A DNA stretch of 53,171 nucleotides from contig JAAYCM010000099.1 of NCBI GenBank assembly GCA_012729765.1, forward strand, positions 1 through 53,171. Direction: 5' to 3'. The position numbers were made by a program, and so were the translations under genes. Positions 9,249-15,880 of this stretch are shown here, piece after piece. The notes under the pieces were generated by a model. The model searched no databases. It was not told the origin of the DNA and saw only the letters and a program-made list of their open reading frames with translations. This DNA is from Chloroflexota bacterium (GTDB lineage Bacteria > Chloroflexota > Anaerolineae > Aggregatilineales > Aggregatilineaceae). Position 1 is the stretch's first letter; the number at the start of each line of letters is the position of its first letter.

Positions 9249-10637
9249 TTATCCCAGTCCTGCATCCGGCTCGTGATGGTGGTGATGGCTGTGATCGTGC
9301 GTGGCGGCTCCGGCCAGCGCCTCGACCAGCGTGTCGATCTCTTCTCTGGGGTTCATCTCGGTGACGGCCACCAGCATTTGATTCGGGCGGTCCGGGTAAT
9401 CCTGGGCGAGATCGTAGCCGCCGATGATGCCGTAATCTTCCAGCAGGATTTCGTTCACCTCGGCCACCGGCCTGGGGCACGTTACCACGAATTCCTTGAA
9501 GAACGGCTTGCTCATGTCCACGCTGTAGCCGTCCAGACGGTTGATCTGTTCGGCGGCGTAATGCGCCTTGTGGTAGCACAGCTCGGCCACCTGGCGCAGC
9601 CCACGCTTGCCCATCACGCTCAGATAGACGCACGCCGCCAGCGCCATCAGGCCCTGGTTGGTGCAGATATTGCTCGTCGCCTTCTCGCGCCGGATGTCCT
9701 GCTCACGCGGGCGGAGCGTCATCACGAAGGCGCGGCGGCCATGTGTATCGACCGTCTCGCCCACGATGCGTCCCGCGATCTTGCGCACGTACTGCTCACG
9801 CGTGGCGAAGAAGCCCAGGTATGGCCCGCCGTAGCTGAGCGGGATGCCGAGCGGCTGGCCCTCGCCCACCACGATATCGGCCCCCAGCGCGCCCGGCGTC
9901 TTGAACAGGCCCAGCGCGATGGGATCGGCCACCACGCACAGCAGCGCGCCCGCCGCGTGCACCCGCTCTGCCAGCCCGGTCAGATCGTCGATCTGCCCGA
10001 AGAAGTTGGGATACTGCACCACGAACAGCGCGGTCTGCGCGTCAAGCTGCTCGGCCAGATCGGCGACGCTGGCGCTGCCTTCGTCGCCCACGAAATTCAT
10101 GCCGCTGCCCTGGTGATAGGTCCGGGCGACGGCGCGATACTGGGGATGCACGCCGGGGCTGAAGATCACCTTCGTGCGCTTGTCGCGGAAGTGCGCCTTC
10201 GCCATCGTGACCGCCTCGGCCAGCGCGGTCGCCCCGTCATAGTGGCTGGCGTTGGCCGCTTCCATCCCGGTCAGCATACACATCATGCTCTGATATTCGA
10301 AGATCGCTTGCAGCGTGCCCTGGCTCAGCTCCGGCTGGTAGGGCGTATAGGCGGTGTAGAACTCGCCGCGCAGCAGAATATGGTTGATGATGCTGGGGAC
10401 AAAGTGGCGATAGGCCCCCGCCCCCAGGAAAATCGCGTATTCGTTCGCGGAAGCGTTCGCCTGCGCCAGCCCGTTCATCTCGGCGATAACTTCCATCTCG
10501 CTGAGGCCCGGCGGCAGGTCGAGCGCCGGAAAGCGGACTTCAGCCGCCACCCGGTCAAACAATTCGTCCATCGACTCGACGCCAATTACCTTCAGCATCG
10601 CTTCCCGGTCGGCATCGGTGTGCGGAATATACGACAT
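9249..10637 (-). CDS. gcvPA: glycine dehydrogenase (decarboxylating) subunit 1, His-rich tail
   Basis: A 462-residue N-terminal half of the split P-protein. Family features include MSYIPHTDADREAMLKVIGV at the start, FLGAGAYRHFVPSIINHIL, and AYTPYQPELSQGTLQAIFEYQ. AGGAG precedes the ATG. It lies between gcvH (111 bp upstream) and gcvPB (6 bp downstream). The C-terminus is odd: after the normal end it carries THDHSHHHHHEPDAGLG, a histidine-rich tail not expected in this enzyme. The tail may bind metal, or it may simply be drift in a disordered end. Confidence 0.96.
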   Translation of the reverse strand: MSYIPHTDADREAMLKVIGVESMDELFDRVAAEVRFPALDLPPGLSEMEVIAEMNGLAQANASANEYAIFLGAGAYRHFVPSIINHILLRGEFYTAYTPYQPELSQGTLQAIFEYQSMMCMLTGMEAANASHYDGATALAEAVTMAKAHFRDKRTKVIFSPGVHPQYRAVARTYHQGSGMNFVGDEGSASVADLAEQLDAQTALFVVQYPNFFGQIDDLTGLAERVHAAGALLCVVADPIALGLFKTPGALGADIVVGEGQPLGIPLSYGGPYLGFFATREQYVRKIAGRIVGETVDTHGRRAFVMTLRPREQDIRREKATSNICTNQGLMALAACVYLSVMGKRGLRQVAELCYHKAHYAAEQINRLDGYSVDMSKPFFKEFVVTCPRPVAEVNEILLEDYGIIGGYDLAQDYPDRPNQMLVAVTEMNPREEIDTLVEALAGAATHDHSHHHHHEPDAGLG

Positions 10638-10691
10638 TACTCTGGCTCCTGATCAGGTTAGATAGCGGACCGCTGCCGGCAGACTGCACCG

Positions 10692-10714
10692 GGGCGTATC
10701 ATGTCGATACGCCC
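10692..10714 (-). other. hairpin between gcvH and gcvPA
   Basis: A perfect 9-bp stem (GGGCGTATC with GATACGCCC) with a 5-base loop lies in the 111-bp gap between gcvH and gcvPA. No T-run follows on the minus strand. It could be an RNA-processing or stability element setting GcvH apart from the two P subunits; that role is inference. Confidence 0.5.
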
Positions 10715-10748
10715 TCGCCTCTCCCAGCCGCTAATCCGGCTCGCTGCG

Positions 10749-11144
10749 CTAGCCGCGCGCCTCGGCGTGCTTGGCGTAGGCTGCCGCGTCGAGCAGGTCT
10801 TTCAAATCGTTCGGATCGCTCAGCTTGATCTGGATCATCCAGCCCGCCCCATACGGATCGCTGTTGATCTGCTCCGGCGCGTCGTCCAGCGCGCTGTTGA
10901 CCGCGACGATCGTGCCGCTGGCCGGGGCATACACGTCCGACGCCGCCTTGACGCTCTCGACGGTGGCGAACGCCTCGCCCTTGGTCACGCTGTCGCCGAC
11001 TTCGGGCAGATCGACAAACACGATGTCGGAAAGCTGGTCTTGCGCGTAATCGGTCAGGCCGATTTTGGCGGTGTCGCCCTCGACCAGAATCCACTCGTCA
11101 TTCTCGGTGTATTTCGCATTCTCAAGGGTTTTCCAATCAGCCAT
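10749..11144 (-). CDS. gcvH: glycine cleavage system H protein
   Basis: A 131-residue lipoyl carrier protein. The lipoylation site is Lys66 in ATVESVKAASDVYAP, in the usual beta-hairpin context. The N-terminal IGLTDYAQDQLSDIVFVDLP and the C-terminal NSDPYGAGWMIQIK are standard H-protein segments. The ATG at 11144 is preceded by AAAGGA; the frame stays open to 11453, but that part runs through the riboswitch and is not coding. It is the first gene behind the glycine riboswitch, followed by gcvPA and gcvPB. The aminomethyltransferase gene gcvT is not in the window. Confidence 0.96.
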   Translation of the reverse strand: MADWKTLENAKYTENDEWILVEGDTAKIGLTDYAQDQLSDIVFVDLPEVGDSVTKGEAFATVESVKAASDVYAPASGTIVAVNSALDDAPEQINSDPYGAGWMIQIKLSDPNDLKDLLDAAAYAKHAEARG

Positions 11145-11216
11145 TTTCGCTAATTCCTTTCGCATACAGGCAGGTATTATGGGCCGGGAGTGCCCCGGCT
11201 GTGCTAAGTCTATCAC

Positions 11217-11256
11217 AAACAAAAAAGGCAAACAGTATTCAATTGACTGTTTGCCT
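11217..11256 (-). terminator. terminator of the glycine riboswitch expression platform
   Basis: On the minus strand a perfect 10-bp stem (GGCAAACAGT with ACTGTTTGCC, 9-base loop) is followed by TTTTTTGTTTG. It lies directly 3' of the second glycine aptamer and ahead of gcvH. This is the layout of a switch in which glycine binding prevents termination. Confidence 0.9.
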
Positions 11257-11257
11257 C

Positions 11258-11466
11258 TGTCGTTTGGCCTGAGAGATGTGGCGGCCTGCTGGCTGCCATG
11301 CCCCGTCGGCGCGCGGATTGCTCGCGCTTTCCAGAGGGTGCCGCGCTGCGTGTCTGGAAACCTGAGAGTTTCGCGCAGGCCGTCGTCACCGGCTGCCCCG
11401 CGCTTGCCCCTTCGGTGGCCCGCCCCCGCGTGTGTCATCCGGGCGGCGAACACTCTCCCCGCAGGC
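11258..11466 (-). ncRNA. tandem glycine riboswitch
   Basis: Reading the minus strand, aptamer 1 (about 11466-11345) shows GGGGAGAGT, then ACCGAAGGGGCAA, then AAACTCTCAGGTTTCCAGAC. Aptamer 2 (about 11340-11258) shows CCTCTGGAAAG, then CCGACGGGGCATGG, then CATCTCTCAGGCCAAACGACAGA. These are the conserved blocks of the gcvT-type glycine riboswitch, in its usual two-aptamer form with a short linker. An intrinsic terminator follows, then gcvH. The controlled genes encode glycine-degrading enzymes, which fits an activating switch. Exact ends are approximate. Confidence 0.95.
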
Positions 11467-11497
11467 GGTTACAAATTGGCTGCTGCGTGCGCCTGGC

Positions 11498-11651
11498 GCG
11501 CGTCATGTACTTCGGAACGCTGAACGAGACGCACGATACTGCCCCCCCCTCCTAAATCCTTCCCCCACCAGGTGGGCAGGACCTAAAAAACGCCATCGTG
11601 CTCCCCTTCCCTCCGCGCCCACGTGGGGGAAGGGGCCGGGGGATGGGGGGA
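11498..11651 (+). repeat. dispersed GC-rich element, family A, left end kept
   Basis: It begins with a degenerate family A end (GCGCGTCATGTACTTCGGAA), then CCCTCCTAAATCCTTCCCCC, and ends GGGGGATGGGGGG. The right terminal repeat is missing. Its left end lies about 30 bp upstream of the glycine aptamers on their 5' side, and its right end about 5 bp from the stop of the gene at 11656. Confidence 0.75.
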
Positions 11652-11655
11652 ACCT

Positions 11656-12066
11656 CTAACCCTCGCTGCGGACCGCCAGCCAGTCAAACAATTTCTGGCG
11701 TGCCTCAGATGTCAGCACCACATTCATCGAGAAATGCCCGGTCGCGTCTGCCACAATCGTCGTGCGGACCAGCAGCTCGCCCGCGTCCGACAGTCCCAGT
11801 TCGAGCTGTGCCTGCCCCGTCCCGACCATCCGCATCACCGCCAGGTGTTCGAGCGGCTTGAGCTGGCCCAGGCTGGTCACAAGATCGCGCTGGCGGGGTC
11901 GTAGATCGATTTCGAGCGGGCCGTAGCTGGCCGATACGCTGACATACATCCCCTCGCGCCCGAACCACAGCGCCGGCGACGGGCCGTTGCCCTGGCTGGC
12001 CGTGATCAGCAGTGTATCGTGTGTATCGTCCTGAGTCACCTGGTCGAGCTTGTGATAGTGGCGCAT
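11656..12066 (-). CDS. unknown protein
   Basis: A protein of about 136 residues that I do not recognise. It begins MRHYHKLDQVTQDDTHDTLL and ends KLFDWLAVRSEG. It looks soluble and strand-rich (MYVSVSASYGPLEIDLRPRQ, LLVRTTIVADATGHFSMNVV), with no signal peptide or motif. The start is uncertain. The frame is open to 12216, but a TATAAT at 12142-12137 on the minus strand would place the transcript start downstream of the longer version. ACGGAGCC also lies 7 to 14 bases ahead of the ATG at 12066, so I prefer the short form. It is flanked by the GC-rich element on its 3' side. Confidence 0.6.
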   Translation of the reverse strand: MRHYHKLDQVTQDDTHDTLLITASQGNGPSPALWFGREGMYVSVSASYGPLEIDLRPRQRDLVTSLGQLKPLEHLAVMRMVGTGQAQLELGLSDAGELLVRTTIVADATGHFSMNVVLTSEARQKLFDWLAVRSEG

Positions 12067-12402
12067 CGTGGTTGGCTCCGTCCCTGGGTGAGGAACAACG
12101 TCCGGCGGCACCGGCTCTGACTGTGCCACCACCGGCATTATAACATGCGCGATCAGCCACGCCAACGCCGCCCGTTCGTCAAAATAAACAGCCTGCGCCG
12201 CGTGTGCGGCTGGCACGCGCGCTTATCGCCGCCCGCCCCGCTTTGGCGTATACTGGAATCAGTGGTTTGTGGAACCCGGCCCGGCGTCCCGGCGTCTCTA
12301 TATACTAGACGCTCCCTGTTTTACCCCTGAACGCATACTGAGTCTGTGCACTCCCAGGCTCATTTCGCTTAATCCATATCCTCGCAACAACCTTCTACAT
12401 TT

Positions 12403-12463
12403 CATACATCGTATAGGTAAGTTCCGAGATGATATATTCGGCCACGATGTATGATTGCATCGT
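12403..12463. promoter_or_regulatory. overlapping inverted repeats upstream of the fabG-type gene
   Basis: CATACATCGT (12403-12412) and ACGATGTATG (12444-12453) are perfect 10-bp inverted repeats. ACGATG (12444-12449) can instead pair with CATCGT (12458-12463) in a tight hairpin. This could be a pair of regulator sites or two exclusive RNA folds. It sits in an AT-rich spacer of about 520 bp (12067-12587) that otherwise holds only the TATAAT near 12140 and no gene that I can support. Confidence 0.5.
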
Positions 12464-12587
12464 AGTACGCCTCGTTTCGCGCAGCCTATCTGCTGTATGA
12501 GTTGGGCATCCCCGTAACTCTCAAGGAAATTGAGTGTTCAGCAGTAGAAGATAAAAAACAAACACCCATTCTTGAAGGATGCTTGCC

Positions 12588-13334
12588 ATGTTAGATTTGA
12601 AGGGACGGGTCGCCGTCGTAACGGGCAGCGGACAGGGACTCGGCAAACAGATTGCGCTTGAACTGGCAAAACGTGGAGCCAGGGTGGTCACCAATGCCCT
12701 CACAGGCAGCCATGCCAGCGATACACTGGCAGAAATCCATGCCCAAGGTGGGGACGGATTGGCCGTCCCGGCGGATGTCAGCCAGGCAGAACAAGTCGAA
12801 GGGTTAGTTCAAACCGTGTTAGCGACTTTTGGACAGGTAGATATCCTGGTGAACAATGCCGGAACCACACGTGACAACCTGATTGTACATATGCCAGAAG
12901 AAGATTGGGATTTTATCCAGCGTGTGAGCCTCAAAACTGCCTGGCTGTGCTCCAAAGTTGTTGTTCAGTCGATGATCCGCCAGAAGTACGGGCGCATCAT
13001 CAACATTTCGAGCGCCAGTGGGGTGATGGGGCAGAAGGGACAAACCAACTACAGTGCCAGCAAGGCAGGAATGATTGGCATGACCAAAGCGTTGGCCCAG
13101 GAAGTCGCTTCGCAAGGCATCACTGTGAATGCCATAGCCCCTGGTTTTATCTATACGGCACTGACCGAAAAAATGCCGCAGAAAATCTTACAAAAGCTGA
13201 TGGAGTATATTCCAATGCAACGTCCCGGTACCTTGCACGATGTTGCGTATGCGGTGGCTTTTCTCGCCTCAGATGAGGCCAGCTACATCACCGGACAGGT
13301 TTTGTCTGTAGATGGAGGGTTAGCGATGATCTGA
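12588..13334 (+). CDS. short-chain dehydrogenase/reductase, FabG-like
   Basis: A 248-residue classical SDR, most like 3-oxoacyl-ACP reductases. It has the NADP(H) loop TGSGQGLG (12-19), the NNAG motif (89-92) and the catalytic set Ser142, Tyr155 and Lys159 in NYSASKAG. PDVSQ-type and DGGLAMI-type segments at the N- and C-terminal thirds fit FabG. The ATG at 12588 is preferred over 12579 because GAAGGA is then eight bases away. The true substrate is unknown, since no acyl carrier or synthase gene adjoins it. The gene is visibly less GC-rich than its neighbours and stands alone behind an AT-rich leader, which may point to later acquisition. Confidence 0.88.
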   Translation: MLDLKGRVAVVTGSGQGLGKQIALELAKRGARVVTNALTGSHASDTLAEIHAQGGDGLAVPADVSQAEQVEGLVQTVLATFGQVDILVNNAGTTRDNLIVHMPEEDWDFIQRVSLKTAWLCSKVVVQSMIRQKYGRIINISSASGVMGQKGQTNYSASKAGMIGMTKALAQEVASQGITVNAIAPGFIYTALTEKMPQKILQKLMEYIPMQRPGTLHDVAYAVAFLASDEASYITGQVLSVDGGLAMI

Positions 13335-13382
13335 TCCTATCCAGAATCCGAACAGGCATACCATTCGGTGAGCATAGGATCA
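13332..13382 (+). terminator. hairpin at the end of the fabG-type gene
   Basis: TGATCCTAT (13332-13340, containing the stop codon) pairs perfectly with ATAGGATCA (13374-13382). Inside it CCGAA and TTCGG can extend the fold. There is no T-run, so it is a likely 3' stabiliser or a weak terminator. Confidence 0.5.
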
Positions 13383-13439
13383 CTTATTGCGAGGATTTCG
13401 AACTATATAAGGTGCTGTGGGCTGGGACTACAGCCGCAG

Positions 13440-13577
13440 ATCAGCCCCTCTCCCTAAATCGCTCCCCCGCAAGGTGGGCGGGACTTGCAAGCAGTGGCTG
13501 TCTCCCCTTCCCTCCGCGCAGCAGTGGGGGAAGGGGCCGGGGGATGGGGGGTGAAAATGTATAACACGTGCTGGCCC
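13440..13577 (+). repeat. dispersed GC-rich element, family A, right end kept
   Basis: The core runs from CCCTCTCCCTAAATC to GGGGGATGGGGGG and is followed by ATGTATAACACGTGCT, the inverted family A terminus. The left terminus is not recognisable. The following gene starts 16 bp after the element. Confidence 0.75.
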
Positions 13578-13592
13578 GACGAGGGATAGAGC

Positions 13593-14276
13593 GTGCGCGA
13601 CGATCATCCTGCTTCTACGCTGCCCCGGAGCGCACAGCCCGGCGAAATCATCACGTTTGGCACCTATCCGCACATGGCAGGCGGCACCGACCGCACGCCG
13701 ATCCGGTGGCGGGTGCTGCAAAATTCCGGCAGCGAGCTGTTCGTGTTGAGCGTGTCCATTCTGGACTGCAAGCGTTATCACGGTACCTATGTGGACATCA
13801 CCTGGCGCGACTGCGATTTGCGCCGCTGGCTGAACGACGAGTTTTATCACGCCGCGTTCAGCCCCGCCGAGCAGGAATTGATCACGCCGACGCTGTGCAC
13901 GGACAACGGCGAAGGCAGTCCCGACACGCAAGACAGGGTTTTTCTGCTCAGCATTGCCGAGGTGGAGCAGATAACGGATGTTCTTGGCAAGGATTTTCGC
14001 CGCGCCACCGGCACGGAATATGCCAGGACCAAAAAGGCCGATGGCTGCCGGTTGTATGTGATGGATAAAAACGTCGAGGCGGATTACATCTATGAAGACG
14101 GCACGAAGGTCGGCTGCTCGTGGTGGTGGCTGAGAAATCAGGGCACGCTGAAAGACAGCGGGAACGCTCCATCCCGCGCCGTGTTTGTCGGCACGCGCGC
14201 CAGCATCCGCCACTATGCGCGCGTCAATCGCACGGGCTATGGCGTGCGCCCGGCCCTGAAGCTTCGGCTGCGATAA
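13593..14276 (+). CDS. DUF6273 domain protein
   Basis: A 227-residue protein, most of which is one DUF6273 domain. Family features are GEIITFGTYPHMAGG with PIRWRVLQNSG near the N-terminus, RRWLNDEFYHAAFSPAEQELI in the middle, and WWWLRNQGTL with GVRPALKL at the end. This domain is common in surface and unknown proteins, and no catalytic role is established. There is no signal peptide. Translation begins at GTG (13593), with GAGGGA eight bases upstream. It appears to be transcribed alone. Confidence 0.75.
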   Translation: MRDDHPASTLPRSAQPGEIITFGTYPHMAGGTDRTPIRWRVLQNSGSELFVLSVSILDCKRYHGTYVDITWRDCDLRRWLNDEFYHAAFSPAEQELITPTLCTDNGEGSPDTQDRVFLLSIAEVEQITDVLGKDFRRATGTEYARTKKADGCRLYVMDKNVEADYIYEDGTKVGCSWWWLRNQGTLKDSGNAPSRAVFVGTRASIRHYARVNRTGYGVRPALKLRLR

Positions 14277-14372
14277 ACGATTCGGTGATTCAGGCGGGCG
14301 TCCTGAGGGGGTACTGAATGTCAACCCCGCTCAAAACGGTGCGCTGCCTCTCAAGCAGGAGACATTGTTAAG

Positions 14373-15824
14373 ATGGTCGGTCTATCCCTGTTGTTCACCA
14401 GCCGGCGTCCGCTCACTGGCGGGCTGCTGGTTGGCCTGCTGGCGGCGGTGCTGCTGGCAATCGCCATCCCCCTCGCCCACAGCGCGCCCCCGGCCCAGTC
14501 CGGCACACCGATCGGCTACGGCAGCACCCTCGCGGGCGAGATCACCGAAGCGGTGCCGTGCGCGTACTACTGGTTCGAAGGCGCGGCGGGCGACGCGATC
14601 ACGCTCGATGTCGCGCGCACATCCGGCAGCCTGGACGGTGTGATGTGGCTCTATCTGCGCGACGGCGCGACGACCAATGCCGATCCGCTGGCCTTCAACG
14701 ACGACCGGCCCGGCGGCGGCCTGGACCCGCTGATCAGCACCACGCTGCCCACCACCGACTGGTATACCGTCGTCGTCTGCCGCCTGCAGCACGAGCAGAT
14801 GCGCGTCACGACCGGCACCTTCAATCTGACCCTCAGCGCCCAGGAAGCAGCGCCCGGCAGCGCGTTTGAAGCGGAAGACGCCGCCGCCGAACCGGCTGAA
14901 GCTGAACCATCCGGCGGCGGGGCGGGCAGCCTCACCGACAACATCCTGCCCAGCGCGATCAGCGGTGCGGGCGGGGTCGCTCCCAGCCTGCAAGCCACCC
15001 CGACTCCCGGCGGCCTGGGCTTTGGATTCCTGGGCGGCGGCACCCCCCAGACCGCCGGGCCGCAACCGCTCACCTTCGATCTGAGCACTGCTGGACAGTT
15101 GGCCGCCAACCAGCCCAACGCCGGCTATACCCTCGCGGTGCAGGCCGGCGATCAGATCGCGCTTGACTGGGAAGGCGATTTCGCGCCGCTGGTCGCCGTC
15201 ACGACCGCCAACGGGGCCGCGCTGGCCCAGGCCGGATCGCGTGAGGCCGCCGGGCATGTGCGGCTGGTGTTCGTCGCGCCCGGCACCGAAACGCTGAACG
15301 TGGAAGTCTCGCGCTACAACCCCGGCACCGAAGCCGCGCCCGGCGCCTTCCAACTGACGCCGCGGCTGCTCGCCGGCGGTATGCCCACCCCGCTCCCGCC
15401 CATCCAGGCGACGCCCACGCCCGGCGACAGCGACGATCCGCCCTATCTCGTGAACGCCTGCCAGGGCGCGCTCGCGCCCTCCGGCCAGCCCGCCAACAGC
15501 GCGTACCTGGTGAATGTCTACACCGCTGCCGGGGACGGCTTCACGCCTGAAGAACTGAGCGCGACCGTCAATTTCCGCGACACCGACGATCTCAACGTCG
15601 TCTTCTCCACACGCGGCGGGCAGCGGGCGACGGTTGCCGCCGTCTTCTGCGGGCCCGACGGCACGCCCAACGATGCCGGCTCGGCGGAGAGCGGCGGCGG
15701 GCGGCGCTACCTGCTCGGCCTGGACTGGGAATCGCTCGGCATCCCTTGGTTCGCCGGGACCTGGACCGTCGAGGTGTACGTCAACAACGTGCTGGAAGTC
15801 GTGCTCACCTTCGAGATCGGCTGA
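14373..15824 (+). CDS. secreted protein with PPC-like and second unknown C-terminal domain
   Basis: A 483-residue exported protein. A hydrophobic N-terminus (LLVGLLAAVLLAIAIPLAHS) is followed by a domain (about 48-150) resembling pre-peptidase C-terminal domains: GEITEAVPCAYYWFEGAAGD and DPLISTTLPTTDWYTVVV. Then come Gly/Pro-rich linkers (TPTPG), a second beta domain at about 225-330, and another linker. The C-terminal domain (about 380-483) contains AAGDGFTPEELSATV, DDLNVVF, LGLDWES and WFAGTWTVEVYVNN. This last domain recurs in the lipoprotein at 51089-51511. AGGAGA lies 10 bases upstream of the ATG. No enzyme signature is visible, so a surface-binding or adhesive role is a guess. Confidence 0.75.
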   Translation: MVGLSLLFTSRRPLTGGLLVGLLAAVLLAIAIPLAHSAPPAQSGTPIGYGSTLAGEITEAVPCAYYWFEGAAGDAITLDVARTSGSLDGVMWLYLRDGATTNADPLAFNDDRPGGGLDPLISTTLPTTDWYTVVVCRLQHEQMRVTTGTFNLTLSAQEAAPGSAFEAEDAAAEPAEAEPSGGGAGSLTDNILPSAISGAGGVAPSLQATPTPGGLGFGFLGGGTPQTAGPQPLTFDLSTAGQLAANQPNAGYTLAVQAGDQIALDWEGDFAPLVAVTTANGAALAQAGSREAAGHVRLVFVAPGTETLNVEVSRYNPGTEAAPGAFQLTPRLLAGGMPTPLPPIQATPTPGDSDDPPYLVNACQGALAPSGQPANSAYLVNVYTAAGDGFTPEELSATVNFRDTDDLNVVFSTRGGQRATVAAVFCGPDGTPNDAGSAESGGGRRYLLGLDWESLGIPWFAGTWTVEVYVNNVLEVVLTFEIG

Positions 15825-15841
15825 TCCTCACACCGCATCAG

Positions 15842-15878
15842 CTCCCCTTCCCTCCGTGAAACGTGGGGGAAGGGGCCG
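15842..15878 (+). repeat. fragment of the dispersed GC-rich element
   Basis: Only the inner hairpin CCCCTTCCCTCC...GTGGGGGAAGGGG remains. It lies between the convergent stops at 15824 and 15881 and could act as a bidirectional terminator stem. Confidence 0.65.
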
Positions 15879-15880
15879 TC

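Noticed and set aside
10701..11153. Plus-strand frame across gcvH
   Set aside because: It is a shadow of gcvH, whose lipoyl site and length are intact.
13428..14324. Minus-strand frame opposite the DUF6273 gene
   Set aside because: The plus-strand frame matches DUF6273 over its length and has a ribosome-binding site; the minus frame begins and ends in unrelated sequence.
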